The notes under the pieces: generated by a model | Database searches by the model: none | Seen by the model: only the letters and a program-made list of their open reading frames with translations | Told to the model about the DNA's origin: nothing | In this document: positions 18,716 to 27,412 of the stretch, in pieces | Position numbering within the stretch: the first letter of the stretch is position 1 | How the letters are laid out: every line of letters starts with the position of its first letter | Source of the DNA: an uncultured Gammaproteobacteria bacterium | GTDB taxonomy: Bacteria; Pseudomonadota; Gammaproteobacteria; Arenicellales; JAANXG01 | Direction: 5' to 3' | NCBI GenBank assembly: GCA_947258495.1 | Contig: CAMYIN010000019.1 | Span: 1 to 56,622 of the forward strand | Length of the DNA: 56,622 nt | Made by a program: the position numbers and the translations under genes

Positions 18716-19402
18716 TCACTTGATGTATTCAACTTTGCCCGGAGTCTTGTAACGATACAGCGCCGCCGGCCGGTGGTAACCGTGTCTGCGTTTCGCCCCC
18801 GTCTCCTCGACACAATCCATCGCCAGGACGCGTTTTCTAAAATTACGTTTGTCCAAGTTGTCGCACAAGATCGTTTCGTATACGACCTGCAGCTCGCTGA
18901 GGGTGAATTCCGCCGGCAGCAGCTGAAACGCGATGGTCGAGTAGTTGAGTTTCGCCTGCAGCCGACGCCGCGCCATCGCCACGATTTCGGCATGATCGAG
19001 ATACAATTTCGGCATCGCGTCAATGCCGAACCAACAGACCTCCGGAGTGGGGCGGGTGCGGATGTCTTCGACACGCCGCGGCGGCATCAAGGCGTAGTAG
19101 GCCACGGTTATCACCCGAGAGGCGGGATGCCGATCGGGGCGTCCGAAGGTATAAAGCTGTTCCAGGTAGACATCGTCGACGCCGGTTTGTTGTACCAGGG
19201 TGTGCTCGGCGCTGCGGTCCAGGTGCTCCACCGGACCGACGTAGCCTCCCGGCAGCGCCCAGGGTGCGTCGCCGCCGCGGCGCGGCGGATGACGGCGCAA
19301 CAAGACCTGCAGCTTGCCGTCGGCGATGCCGAACACCACGATATCCGTGGATACGTGGACCGACCACGCAGTCTGGGAACGCAATTCAGTTAGTGTATTC
19401 AC
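18716..19402 (-). CDS. nrtR: NrtR-type Nudix-like transcriptional regulator of NAD metabolism
   Basis: Length 228 aa, GTG start. Residues ~15-145 form a Nudix fold and ~150-228 a winged-helix DNA-binding domain ([19 protein letters not shown], then [12 protein letters not shown]). The Nudix box at 53-75 keeps G-x5-E, but the catalytic Arg-Glu is His-Thr (67-68) and the Glu-Glu pair is Gln-Gln (71-72), so hydrolysis should be lost. NrtR proteins typically bind ADP-ribose through such a degenerate domain and then release DNA. The gene heads an nrtR-nadA operon and has a perfect palindrome in its own promoter, implying autoregulation. A general Nudix hydrolase is unlikely given the lost residues and nadA linkage. 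Confidence 0.9.
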   Translation of the reverse strand: MNTLTELRSQTAWSVHVSTDIVVFGIADGKLQVLLRRHPPRRGGDAPWALPGGYVGPVEHLDRSAEHTLVQQTGVDDVYLEQLYTFGRPDRHPASRVITVAYYALMPPRRVEDIRTRPTPEVCWFGIDAMPKLYLDHAEIVAMARRRLQAKLNYSTIAFQLLPAEFTLSELQVVYETILCDNLDKRNFRKRVLAMDCVEETGAKRRHGYHRPAALYRYKTPGKVEYIK

Positions 19403-19412
19403 GACACTTAGC

Positions 19413-19441
19413 AGGATAGTGTATTTAATACACTATGTCAA
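19413..19441 (-). promoter_or_regulatory. nrtR-nadA promoter with NrtR-type operator
   Basis: On the minus strand there is a -35 TTGACA (19436-19441), a 17-bp spacer, and a -10 TATCCT (19413-19418). The spacer is almost filled by an inverted repeat with 9-bp perfect arms ATAGTGTAT and ATACACTAT around a 3-bp centre (19416-19436). A repressor bound here would block RNA polymerase. The predicted transcription start falls within a few bases of the GTG start codon, so the mRNA may be leaderless. A weaker related half-site pair (TTAGTGT and ACACTTA) overlaps the start codon at 19390-19410. That the palindrome is bound by NrtR is inferred from position and family habit. Confidence 0.75.
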
Positions 19442-19661
19442 CGGGGCGCGTCTCGAGAACCATCAGACAAGAAAAACCGGCCGCAAGCCCGAGTGCGGGT
19501 CGCTCGCCCCGCCGCGCTGGGTGCGGCCACGGCAATGCGGGCACGGGCGTGCGACTCCCGGGGCGGGGGCGAGCGCACGGTTCCAGGACCCGGGTAGGAC
19601 GATGACGGGGCCGATTGCTGTATTCTATCCGGCACGGATATCCACAGGAGCCAGGCTCGCC

Positions 19662-20114
19662 ATGTCTTTCGCCATCGCTTTGATGCTGCATCTCGTCGCC
19701 GCCGTCGTCTGGGTCGGCGGAATGTTCTTCGCGTACGTGTGTCTGCGACCCGCCGCCGCCGAGTCGCTGGAACCGCCACTCAGGCTGAAGCTGTGGCTCA
19801 ACACCTTCTCACGTTTCTTTCCGTGGGTGTGGGCGGCCGTAATACTGCTTTCCCTCACGGGTATCTGGTTGATAGTGGAGATGGGCGGTTTCGCGTCCGC
19901 CGGCATCCACGTCCACATCATGCTCGCGCTTGGCGTCGTCATGATCCTGATATTCCTTCATATCTTTTTCGTTCCCTACCCACGTCTTCGTCGGGCCTTG
20001 TCAGATAACGACATTGCAAACGGAGCAAAACAGCTCGGCCGGATTCGCACCTTCGTAGGCACCAACCTGGCACTCGGCATCATCGAGTTGGTAGTCGTCA
20101 GGCTACTGCGGTGA
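19662..20114 (+). CDS. Small CopD-like integral membrane protein
   Basis: Length 150 aa with four predicted transmembrane helices (about 2-22, 48-68, 80-102 and 128-147). The first helix carries HLVAAVVWVGGMFFAYVCLRP, the pattern of CopD/YozB-like membrane proteins, with a His at the start of the helix and WVGG. Further His residues occur in IHVHIM and LHIFFVPYPRLRRAL. Proteins of this family are often called CopD domain proteins, and some relatives bind haem or copper, but function here is not shown. ATG at 19662 has an AGGAG about 12 nt upstream. A longer upstream frame has no family similarity. Stands alone, convergent with the kinase gene. Confidence 0.8.
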   Translation: MSFAIALMLHLVAAVVWVGGMFFAYVCLRPAAAESLEPPLRLKLWLNTFSRFFPWVWAAVILLSLTGIWLIVEMGGFASAGIHVHIMLALGVVMILIFLHIFFVPYPRLRRALSDNDIANGAKQLGRIRTFVGTNLALGIIELVVVRLLR

Positions 20115-20185
20115 TATCGCTGCCACCACGGCGTACACCTGCGTTCGTCACACCGGGACGAGAGCCGCCGGTGACCGCCTTACGG

Positions 20186-22552
20186 TCAACGGGGTTCCTG
20201 GGGGACCTGTTCCCGCTGGGTCTGTTGAATTGCCGCGTCGAGCAGTCTCTGCCACGAGGCCACCGAACGCTTCGGTAACGATGAGTCAGCACGAGGCTCG
20301 GTGACGACGTCCTTGAAATCCCAGCGTATCGCTTCTTTGATGCTCTGTTTCACTCCGGTCCCGGTATTGAACATCCAACCCAGGATCTGGAACGCCGGTT
20401 CGTAGTTTCTTTCCGCCAAGGCCGTCATCAATTCCGCGGCCGCCGTCGGATCGGGGTCGGCGCTGAATATGAGCCCCAGTGCCAGGTTGAACTGCGCGTC
20501 CTCATTACCCTGTACCGCCGCGCGGCGCAACCATCGCAGTGCTTCCGCTTCGTCCACGGTTGTTCCCGTGCCGTCGGCGTATGCGACTCCGAGAAAATAT
20601 TGCGCGAGCACGTGTCCTTTTTCCGCGGCCCCGCGATAGGAACGCACGGCCGCTTCCAGGTCGCGTTCTCCGCTTCGGCCCCAGTAATAGTCTTCCGCTT
20701 GTTCGAACTCGCGTTCGGCCTCCAGGCGCAGGGTGATCTCGTTGTGGAAGTTGCGCATGGTTTCGTGCTCCGGTATCGCTTTGAGACCACGCGCGACAAA
20801 GGCCTTCGCCTCCTCATAATCCATCGCTTCCGCGGACTCTCTGCCACGATCCAAAAAATGGTCAGCGATCTCATTCAAGCCGGCCCTGGCCTCGGCGTTG
20901 TTCTTATCTTCGGACAGTACACGCCGATACGTCTCCAGGGCGTTGTCTCCTTCCGGTGCGTCGATCTGGCCCAGTTGCATCTGCTTCTTGGCAAGCTGCA
21001 ACATCGGTTGCAGTGCCAACCGCCGCGGCGACGATACCCGTGCCCTGGGCGTCTTTTTCGTGACGGCGATCTCGGATTCCGGCACGCGCGCCGCCGCGTC
21101 GGCTCGCGCTTGAGGCCGGGAATCGCCCGCGCCATCTACCCTGGAGCTGTCCTCGGCCGGTTCTTCGTCCACCACAGTCGGGGAGACCGCCTCTTCGGCC
21201 TCGCGCTGCGGTGGCGGTGTCGCCGGTGTCGGCACCGCGCCGACAGTGGCGTCCGCGGCGGCTCGCGTATGAGGCCGGGAATCGCCCGAGCCATCGACCC
21301 CGGAGTTGTCCTCGGCCCGTTCTTCGTCCACCACAGTCGGGGAGGCCGCCTCTTCGGCCTCGCGCTGCGGCGGCGGTGTCGCCGGTGTCGGCACCGCGCC
21401 GACAGTGGCGTCCGCGGCGGCCACGGTTTCCAGAGGTCGTGTATCCACCGTCCGTGGCGACGGCGGCGTCTCCTGCAGTAGAGAGGGCGACGCAGTGCGC
21501 GACTCCGAGACGCCCGTCGACACGATGTCCGGGCCGGCGCCCCTCCACGCGGTCCAGTCGCCAAGCATCGCCGCAATCGTCAGCAACGCGACCAGGGCGG
21601 CGAAACCCCCCAGAACCCAGCGCCACGTCATACGCGACCGGGATCGTCGACCACTCGAGACCGCGGCACCGTCGCGCCCCTCCGCAGTCCGCGGAGCGCG
21701 GGCGGATTCGTCGGCATGTTTGAGCGCGCCACCACGCCTGACCTCACGCCGGATTACGCGCACCATGTCGGCGAGTTTGTGGCAATCGGATACGCGTTTG
21801 TCGGGATCCTTTGCCATGGTCGCGTTAACCAGGTACTGCAGGTGCCGATGTTCCTCGGGCAGTTCCGGTATCGGATCGTGCACATGGGAGTACAGCAGGG
21901 AAATGCTGTCGTCGCTTCCCTTTCCGTATGGAGGCTTCCCCGCCAGCATCTCATATAGAATCACGCCCAACGCGTAAAGATCGGATCGCTGGTCCGTGCC
22001 GCGACCGTCAGCCTGTTCCGGACTGATATAACGCGGGGTACCGACGATGATCCCGGATTGCGTCAGCCGCGCATCGGATCCGACTGTCTTGGCGATGCCG
22101 AAATCGGTCAGGACCGGGGAACCGTTGGCGCGAAACATGATGTTCTCCGGCTTGACATCGCGGTGGACGATGCCGCTATCGTGTGCACACGCAAGGGCGT
22201 CGGCCATTTGGTATACGATACCCAGCACCGACTTTTCGGACAATTTATCTCGAAGTTTCTCCCTCAGACTTCCACCCGGGAGATACTCCATGGCGATGTA
22301 GGTGTAGTAGTTTTCGGCTGCGATATCGTAGATAGTGACGATACCGGGATGATTGAGCTGCGCGATGGTGCGGCCCTCTGCGATGAAACGCTCGGTGAAG
22401 TTCGGCTCCGCCACCAGCACCGGCGACATGACCTTGAGGGCCACTTCCCGCTCCAGCGATTCCTGGACCGCCAGATAAACCGTAGCGATGCCCCCGCGGC
22501 CGATCTCGCGGATAATCTCGTAACCAGGAATGCGTATTGCAGAATTACTCAT
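20186..22552 (-). CDS. Membrane-anchored Ser/Thr protein kinase with Sel1-like repeats
   Basis: About 788 aa from ATG at 22552; a GTG six codons upstream is possible. Residues ~10-265 are a PknB-like kinase: glycine loop IGRGGIATVYLA, catalytic Lys40 (VALKVM), HRDVKPEN with Asp132 and DFGIAKT with Asp150, all intact. One transmembrane helix follows near 310-330 (WVLGGFAALVALLTIAAML). The periplasmic part has a Pro/Glu-rich linker containing a tandem 53-residue duplication, then helical repeats with Sel1 signatures (GAAEKGHVLAQYFLGVAYADG, RRAAVQGNEDAQFNLALG). It is likely a receptor-type kinase sensing the envelope. It is divergent from the HyuAB gene, with 123 nt between them. The target is unknown. 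Confidence 0.92.
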   Translation of the reverse strand: MSNSAIRIPGYEIIREIGRGGIATVYLAVQESLEREVALKVMSPVLVAEPNFTERFIAEGRTIAQLNHPGIVTIYDIAAENYYTYIAMEYLPGGSLREKLRDKLSEKSVLGIVYQMADALACAHDSGIVHRDVKPENIMFRANGSPVLTDFGIAKTVGSDARLTQSGIIVGTPRYISPEQADGRGTDQRSDLYALGVILYEMLAGKPPYGKGSDDSISLLYSHVHDPIPELPEEHRHLQYLVNATMAKDPDKRVSDCHKLADMVRVIRREVRRGGALKHADESARAPRTAEGRDGAAVSSGRRSRSRMTWRWVLGGFAALVALLTIAAMLGDWTAWRGAGPDIVSTGVSESRTASPSLLQETPPSPRTVDTRPLETVAAADATVGAVPTPATPPPQREAEEAASPTVVDEERAEDNSGVDGSGDSRPHTRAAADATVGAVPTPATPPPQREAEEAVSPTVVDEEPAEDSSRVDGAGDSRPQARADAAARVPESEIAVTKKTPRARVSSPRRLALQPMLQLAKKQMQLGQIDAPEGDNALETYRRVLSEDKNNAEARAGLNEIADHFLDRGRESAEAMDYEEAKAFVARGLKAIPEHETMRNFHNEITLRLEAEREFEQAEDYYWGRSGERDLEAAVRSYRGAAEKGHVLAQYFLGVAYADGTGTTVDEAEALRWLRRAAVQGNEDAQFNLALGLIFSADPDPTAAAELMTALAERNYEPAFQILGWMFNTGTGVKQSIKEAIRWDFKDVVTEPRADSSLPKRSVASWQRLLDAAIQQTQREQVPQEPR
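21101..21418 (-). repeat. Tandem 159-bp in-frame duplication in the kinase linker
   Basis: Two adjacent copies (21101-21259 and 21260-21418) encode near-identical 53-residue blocks beginning AAADATVGAVPTPATPPPQR. Differences are few (for example Ala/Val in EEAASPT versus EEAVSPT, and DNSGVDGSG versus DSSRVDGAG), so the duplication is fairly recent. The copies lie between the transmembrane helix and the Sel1-like domain and lengthen the disordered linker without breaking the frame. Confidence 0.9.
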
Positions 22553-22675
22553 GGGATCGGAAGCATGCACCGGTACTGCCGTGATCGGCGGCCGCCTCTA
22601 CAGAGGCGCCGGGCGCGGGAAGTCAAGGTCATCCGTGGCGGATAAATTCGGCATCTCGAGGAGAATTTTCTTAGC

Positions 22676-25600
22676 ATGAAAAACTCGTGTTGGCAATTCT
22701 GGGTGGATCGAGGGGGTACTTTCACGGATATCGTCGCCCTTGATCCGAATGGCAGCGTGCGCACGCATAAGCTGTTGTCGGAAAACCCGGAACGATACAC
22801 CGATGCCGTGCTGCAGGGAATCCGCGACATCCTCGAGCTCGATAGCGACGCATCGATCCCCGCCGACCGAATCGGCAGCGTGCAGATGGGCACTACCGTC
22901 GCGACCAACGCGTTGCTGGAGCGAAAGGGCGAACCCTCGGTGCTCGTAACCACCGCCGGGTTTCGGGACGCGCTGCGCATCGGTTATCAGAATCGGCCGG
23001 ATATCTTCGCATTGGAGATCCGCCTGCCGGAGATGCTCTACACACGCGTACTCGAAATCGACGAACGGATCAGCGCCGAGGGAGAGGTCCTGCGTCCGCT
23101 GGATATCGATGCTGCACGTGAACAACTGCGCGTCGTCTACGAGACGGGAATCCGTTCACTCGCCATCGTCTTCATGCACGGATACCGATATCCCGAGCAC
23201 GAGCGATCGTTGGCCCAACTCGCTCTGGATATGGGGTTCACGCAACTCTCCGCGTCCCACGACGTCATTGCGCTGATGAAATTCGTCAGCCGCGGCGACA
23301 CCACCATGGTGGATGCCTACCTTTCCCCAATTCTCAAACGCTACGTCGCGCGCATTTCGCAACAACTGAAGGACACGCGCCTGATGTTCATGCAGTCGAA
23401 CGGCGGACTCACGGACGCGCGCACTTTTCGCGGCAAAGACAGCATCCTCTCCGGGCCCGCGGGGGGCGTGGTGGGCGCCGTCGCCACTGCGAAGGACGCC
23501 GGATTCGACAAGATCATCGGCTTCGACATGGGTGGAACCTCCACGGATGTATGCCATTTCGACGGCGAATACGAACGCACCATGGAAACACAGGTCGCAG
23601 GAGTACGGCTGCGGGCGCCGATGTTGAACATTCATACCGTCGCCGCCGGCGGGGGTTCGATCCTCCACTTCGATGGGGCCCGTTTCCGGGTAGGTCCCGA
23701 CTCCGCCGGCGCCGACCCCGGTCCGGTCTGTTATCGCCGCGGCGGCCCGTTGACGGTCACCGACTGCAACGTCATGCTGGGCAAACTACTTCCCGAGAAC
23801 TTCCCGCACGTCTTCGGCCCTCAAGGCGATCTGCCGATCGATGTCTCCGGTGTACGGGCGCGGTTCGCCGAGCTGACGCATCAGATCAATACCGCCACCA
23901 ACGGGGAACTATCGCCGCAGCAGGTGGCGCAAGGATTTATCGACATCGCCGTGGAGAACATGGTGGCCGCAATCAAGCGCATCTCCGTTCAACGCGGATA
24001 CAACGTCACCAAATACTCACTGTGCTGTTTTGGAGGAGCCGGAGCTCAGCACGCCTGCCTAGTCGCCGACGCTCTCGGCATCAAGCGCATCTTCATTCAT
24101 CGGCACGCAAGCGTCTTGTCCGCCTACGGCATGGGGCTCGCCGACGTACGGTCGATGCACGAGCAGTCTCTGGAGCGCACTCTCGATGACCGCAGCGTTG
24201 CCGAGGCCGAAGAGATCTACCGGGAACTGACGGCACGCGGCCATGCTGAAATGCGGCGCCAGGGAGTCGACCAAGCTCGATGCAGGATTCTGCGTAAAGC
24301 CATGGTTCGCTACCAGGGTACGGACACTGCGTTGAACGTGGATTTCGGCACCGGGGAAGCCATGGCCGGAGATTTCGAAGCCGCGCACAAGCAGAGATTC
24401 GGCTTCACCGATGCGACGCGGAAACTGGTCATCGAATCGGTCGCCGTGGAACTCGTGGCCGCTCAGTCCCGCCCCGCAATCACCGTGGCGACCGATGCTG
24501 AATCGCCGCATGCTCCGCACTCATTCCGTAGCATAGACGTGTTTACACACGGCAGTTACCACCGCACACCCGTCTATCAGCGAGATGCACTGTCGACGCA
24601 ACAACCGGTTTCCGGCCCGGCCCTGATCATCGAGCCCAACAGCACGATAGTGGTCGAGCCCGGTTGGACGGCCCGTTTACAAACCATCGATGAACTCGTC
24701 CTGGAGCGCGAGCAGCCGCAGGAACGACGTCGTGAGGTCGGCACCGAAGTCGATCCCGTGATGCTGGAGATCTTCAACAAACAATTCATGTCGATCGCCG
24801 AACAGATGGGTTACACCCTGCAGAACACCAGTTACTCGGTGAACATGAAGGAACGTCTCGACTTCTCCTGCGCGATTTTCGATGCACAGGGGGACCTCAT
24901 ATGCAACGCCCCGCACATGCCGGTGCATCTCGGTTCCATGGGGGAGAGCGTCCGCAGCGTCATACGGCAACGAAAATCGGACATTGCCGTAGACGACGTC
25001 TACGTCCACAACGCCCCCTATAACGGCGGCACCCACCTGCCGGACGTGACCGTCATAACCCCGGTTTTCGACAAAGCGAAATTGCGGATTCTGTTTTACG
25101 TTGCGTCGCGCGGACACCACGCCGATCTCGGCGGCATCACCCCGGGGTCGATGCCGCCGAACAGCCGCAGCGTGGACGAAGAAGGAATCCTGATCGACAA
25201 CTTTCTTCTCGTCAGAGATCATCGACTGCGGGAACAGGAGTTCCTGTCCCTGCTCCAGGACAATCCCTACCCGGCACGAAATCCCTATCAGAACCTGGCC
25301 GATATCAAGGCCCAGATCGCCGCCAACCAGAAGGGGATGATGGAACTTGAACGACTCACCGAAGTTTACGGCCTGGAAACGGTGCACGCGTACATGCGGC
25401 ACATCAAAGATTACGCGGAAGAGTCGGTGCGAAAGGTCATAGACGTTCTGCGCGACGGCCGTTTCTCCTATTCCCTCGATGACGGCAGCGTCATCCGGGT
25501 GTCGATATCGATCGATGTGGACGGCCGCAACGCGTCCATTGATTTCTCCGGCACCTCCGCGCAGGTCCCTACCAATTTCAATGCGCCGGCGGCGGTCTGC

Positions 25601-26281
25601 AAGGCCGCCGTGCTGTACGTATTCCGCACGCTCGTAGAAGACGACATCCCCTTGAATGAGGGCTGCCTCAAGCCTTTATTGATCGATATACCGCCGCACA
25701 GCCTGCTCAATCCCAGCTTTCCCGCTGCCGTAGTAGCAGGCAACGTGGAAACGTCGCAGTGCGTCGTAGACGCCCTGTATGGAGCGCTGGGCGTTTGCGC
25801 CGCATCGCAGGGCACCATGAACAACGTCACCTTCGGTAACGACCGATACCAGTATTACGAGACGATATGCGGAGGATCCGGCGCCGGCAGACGGTTCCAC
25901 GGCACCGACGCGGTGCACACACATATGACGAATTCACGACTGACGGACCCCGAAGTGCTGGAATGGCGATTTCCGGTGTTCGTCGAGAGCTTTGAAATCC
26001 GTAGCCACAGCGGCGGCAGGGGGCGCTACAACGGCGGCAACGGTGTGCGAAGAGTCCTGCGCTTCCGTGACGCGATGACCGTCTCCATCCTCTCGAATCA
26101 CCGCGTTGTCGCGCCATTCGGCATGTCGGGAGGGTCCGCGGGTCTGACGGGGCGAAACGCCGTAATCCGCGCCGACGGATCGACGCAGGAACTCGGTGGT
26201 TGCGTCGAACTCTCAGTAAAATCGGGCGATCAGTTGGTGATCGAGACGCCGGGAGGAGGGGGCTTCGGTTCGAGTGAGTGA
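22676..26281 (+). CDS. Hydantoinase/5-oxoprolinase, HyuA-HyuB fusion
   Basis: Length 1,201 aa. The HyuA half (about 1-680) starts [18 protein letters not shown] and carries the ATP-binding actin-like signatures [34 protein letters not shown] and [14 protein letters not shown]. The HyuB half (about 690-1200) follows from [20 protein letters not shown], with [28 protein letters not shown] and ends in [15 protein letters not shown]. The full-length A-B fusion matches eukaryotic-type ATP-dependent 5-oxoprolinases (about 1,290 aa), which open 5-oxoproline to glutamate. Hydantoin or acetone-type substrates are used by relatives, so substrate is uncertain. It stands alone and is followed by a hairpin terminator. 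Confidence 0.93.
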   Translation: MKNSCWQFWVDRGGTFTDIVALDPNGSVRTHKLLSENPERYTDAVLQGIRDILELDSDASIPADRIGSVQMGTTVATNALLERKGEPSVLVTTAGFRDALRIGYQNRPDIFALEIRLPEMLYTRVLEIDERISAEGEVLRPLDIDAAREQLRVVYETGIRSLAIVFMHGYRYPEHERSLAQLALDMGFTQLSASHDVIALMKFVSRGDTTMVDAYLSPILKRYVARISQQLKDTRLMFMQSNGGLTDARTFRGKDSILSGPAGGVVGAVATAKDAGFDKIIGFDMGGTSTDVCHFDGEYERTMETQVAGVRLRAPMLNIHTVAAGGGSILHFDGARFRVGPDSAGADPGPVCYRRGGPLTVTDCNVMLGKLLPENFPHVFGPQGDLPIDVSGVRARFAELTHQINTATNGELSPQQVAQGFIDIAVENMVAAIKRISVQRGYNVTKYSLCCFGGAGAQHACLVADALGIKRIFIHRHASVLSAYGMGLADVRSMHEQSLERTLDDRSVAEAEEIYRELTARGHAEMRRQGVDQARCRILRKAMVRYQGTDTALNVDFGTGEAMAGDFEAAHKQRFGFTDATRKLVIESVAVELVAAQSRPAITVATDAESPHAPHSFRSIDVFTHGSYHRTPVYQRDALSTQQPVSGPALIIEPNSTIVVEPGWTARLQTIDELVLEREQPQERRREVGTEVDPVMLEIFNKQFMSIAEQMGYTLQNTSYSVNMKERLDFSCAIFDAQGDLICNAPHMPVHLGSMGESVRSVIRQRKSDIAVDDVYVHNAPYNGGTHLPDVTVITPVFDKAKLRILFYVASRGHHADLGGITPGSMPPNSRSVDEEGILIDNFLLVRDHRLREQEFLSLLQDNPYPARNPYQNLADIKAQIAANQKGMMELERLTEVYGLETVHAYMRHIKDYAEESVRKVIDVLRDGRFSYSLDDGSVIRVSISIDVDGRNASIDFSGTSAQVPTNFNAPAAVCKAAVLYVFRTLVEDDIPLNEGCLKPLLIDIPPHSLLNPSFPAAVVAGNVETSQCVVDALYGALGVCAASQGTMNNVTFGNDRYQYYETICGGSGAGRRFHGTDAVHTHMTNSRLTDPEVLEWRFPVFVESFEIRSHSGGRGRYNGGNGVRRVLRFRDAMTVSILSNHRVVAPFGMSGGSAGLTGRNAVIRADGSTQELGGCVELSVKSGDQLVIETPGGGGFGSSE

Positions 26282-26323
26282 ATCTCCCCGTGCTCACGCA
26301 CGGGGTTTCGTTCCGCGATAAAA
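26281..26323 (+). repeat. Short copy of a dispersed hairpin repeat (copy A)
   Basis: Immediately after the HyuAB stop lies a hairpin with 8-bp arms CCCCGTGC and GCACGGGG around TCAC, followed by TTTCGTTCCGCGATAAA. The same unit with three mismatches in 37 bases recurs at 49436-49472, and its left flank (GAATCTCCCCG) recurs at 49304-49314. The hairpin plus short T-run may serve as the HyuAB terminator. Confidence 0.7.
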
Positions 26324-26353
26324 AAAACCGCTAGCCGGCGAACCGGCTAGCGG
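26320..26353 (-). terminator. Rho-independent terminator of the H1-like gene
   Basis: Perfect 11-bp stem (CCGCTAGCCGG and CCGGCTAGCGG) with a 4-nt loop, followed on the minus strand by eight T residues. It lies about 50 nt beyond the stop codon of the lysine-rich protein gene and is oriented to stop transcription from it before the HyuAB gene. Confidence 0.88.
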
Positions 26354-26404
26354 TGGTTACTCAGAACGGCAACGGGATTCTCAGACCCGCTTTTTTGCGC
26401 TTAG

Positions 26405-26752
26405 CTACCTTTTTTTTTTGGTGGTCCGCCTTTTGGCCTTTTTCTTGGTAGCCCTCTTTTTCGCCGTTTTTTTCTTGGTAGCCTTCTTTCTTACCTTCTT
26501 TTTGGCCTTTTTCTTAGCCTTTTTCCTGGCTTTTTTCTTAACTTTCTTCTTAGCTTTTTTCTTAGCTTTTTTCTTAGCTTTTTTCTTTGTAGCCTTCTTT
26601 TTCGCCTTTTTCTTCGCGGCTTTTTTCTTGGCCTTCTTCTTTGTGGCCTTCTTCTTTGTGGCCTTTCTCTTTGTGGCCTTCTTCTTCGCGGCCTTCTTTC
26701 TTACCGCCTTCTTCTTGGTCGCCTTCTTTTTAGTACGCTTTTTTACTGCCAT
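26405..26752 (-). CDS. Lysine-rich histone H1-like DNA-binding protein
   Basis: Length 115 aa, made almost wholly of Lys, Ala, Thr and Arg in short units of the type KKKAT, KKKAK and KKAAK, with no hydrophobic core. Proteins of this kind (histone H1-like HctB, AlgP and Bordetella BpH1 types) bind DNA non-specifically and compact the nucleoid or modulate transcription. ATG at 26752 has AGGAGATG upstream. The strand is certain because the other strand gives only a Phe/Leu/Ala-rich frame. Low-complexity DNA here makes copy number of the units liable to slippage. It ends 52 nt before a strong terminator. Confidence 0.88.
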   Translation of the reverse strand: MAVKKRTKKKATKKKAVRKKAAKKKATKRKATKKKATKKKAKKKAAKKKAKKKATKKKAKKKAKKKAKKKVKKKARKKAKKKAKKKVRKKATKKKTAKKRATKKKAKRRTTKKKR

Positions 26753-27412
26753 GACGCATCTCCTATCGATTAAGTTAGGAAAACGAGGTTATGCCCACCA
26801 CCGTGCACACACCCGATCGGCACGCGGATTGCGAACGCGAGCATAGAAAAAAACACGGGAGTAAGAACACGGGAGGTGAAGGTACTTGCCTAACCGGTGC
26901 AAGCACGCGGTTAGCATCATAATTCTCGTTGTTGAGGTAGCCAATATTTTATATTTTTCCGCGTATAGGTTTCGTTCGCGTCCTTTCGGGTTATCGGCTA
27001 TCCGTTCGCCAACAAACGCTGACCTTAGCGGTGTTCCAAACAAACTTCGATCACTACCTATTCGAAGTTATGCGCCAAATATATTCACGTATGCACAAAT
27101 GTCAAGCAAAAATACAACAAAACAAAATCTAATTTTGTTTTTTTGCAACAGCAAAAATTCGAATCAGTCACCTTTCGGAAACTATCGCATCGTCTTTCGG
27201 CCGACATTTATCGATTGCAAATCACGTTAGGACACTCCGTCTTGAACGGTTCTACTCAGGGGGATTCTTAAAACAACGACCCAGGTTTTGAAATTCTTTC
27301 AGCGCGTCGAGCGTTGTCAAACTCAGGTCGTACGCCTGTCTATACGGGGCCTCGGCGTGAGCCTGACGGCATCGATCGCGGTACCGCGCCTCGGCGTAAC
27401 GACTGGGAGCCG
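26753..27412. other. 660-nt intergenic region, AT-rich in its centre
   Basis: No supportable gene. Roughly 26880-27230 is far richer in A and T than the rest of the window. It includes a 10-bp-arm palindrome of AAAACAAAAT type at 27119-27141 followed by TTTT. It should contain the promoter of the H1-like gene; the cbbO-type gene ends at its right side. Confidence 0.6.

Noticed and set aside
26418-26846. Phe/Ala/Leu-rich plus-strand frame
   Set aside because: It is simply the complement of the lysine repeat gene; the minus strand has the ribosome site and terminator.
26886-27230. 114-codon plus-strand frame in the AT-rich spacer
   Set aside because: No ribosome site and no family resemblance; the region looks non-coding.
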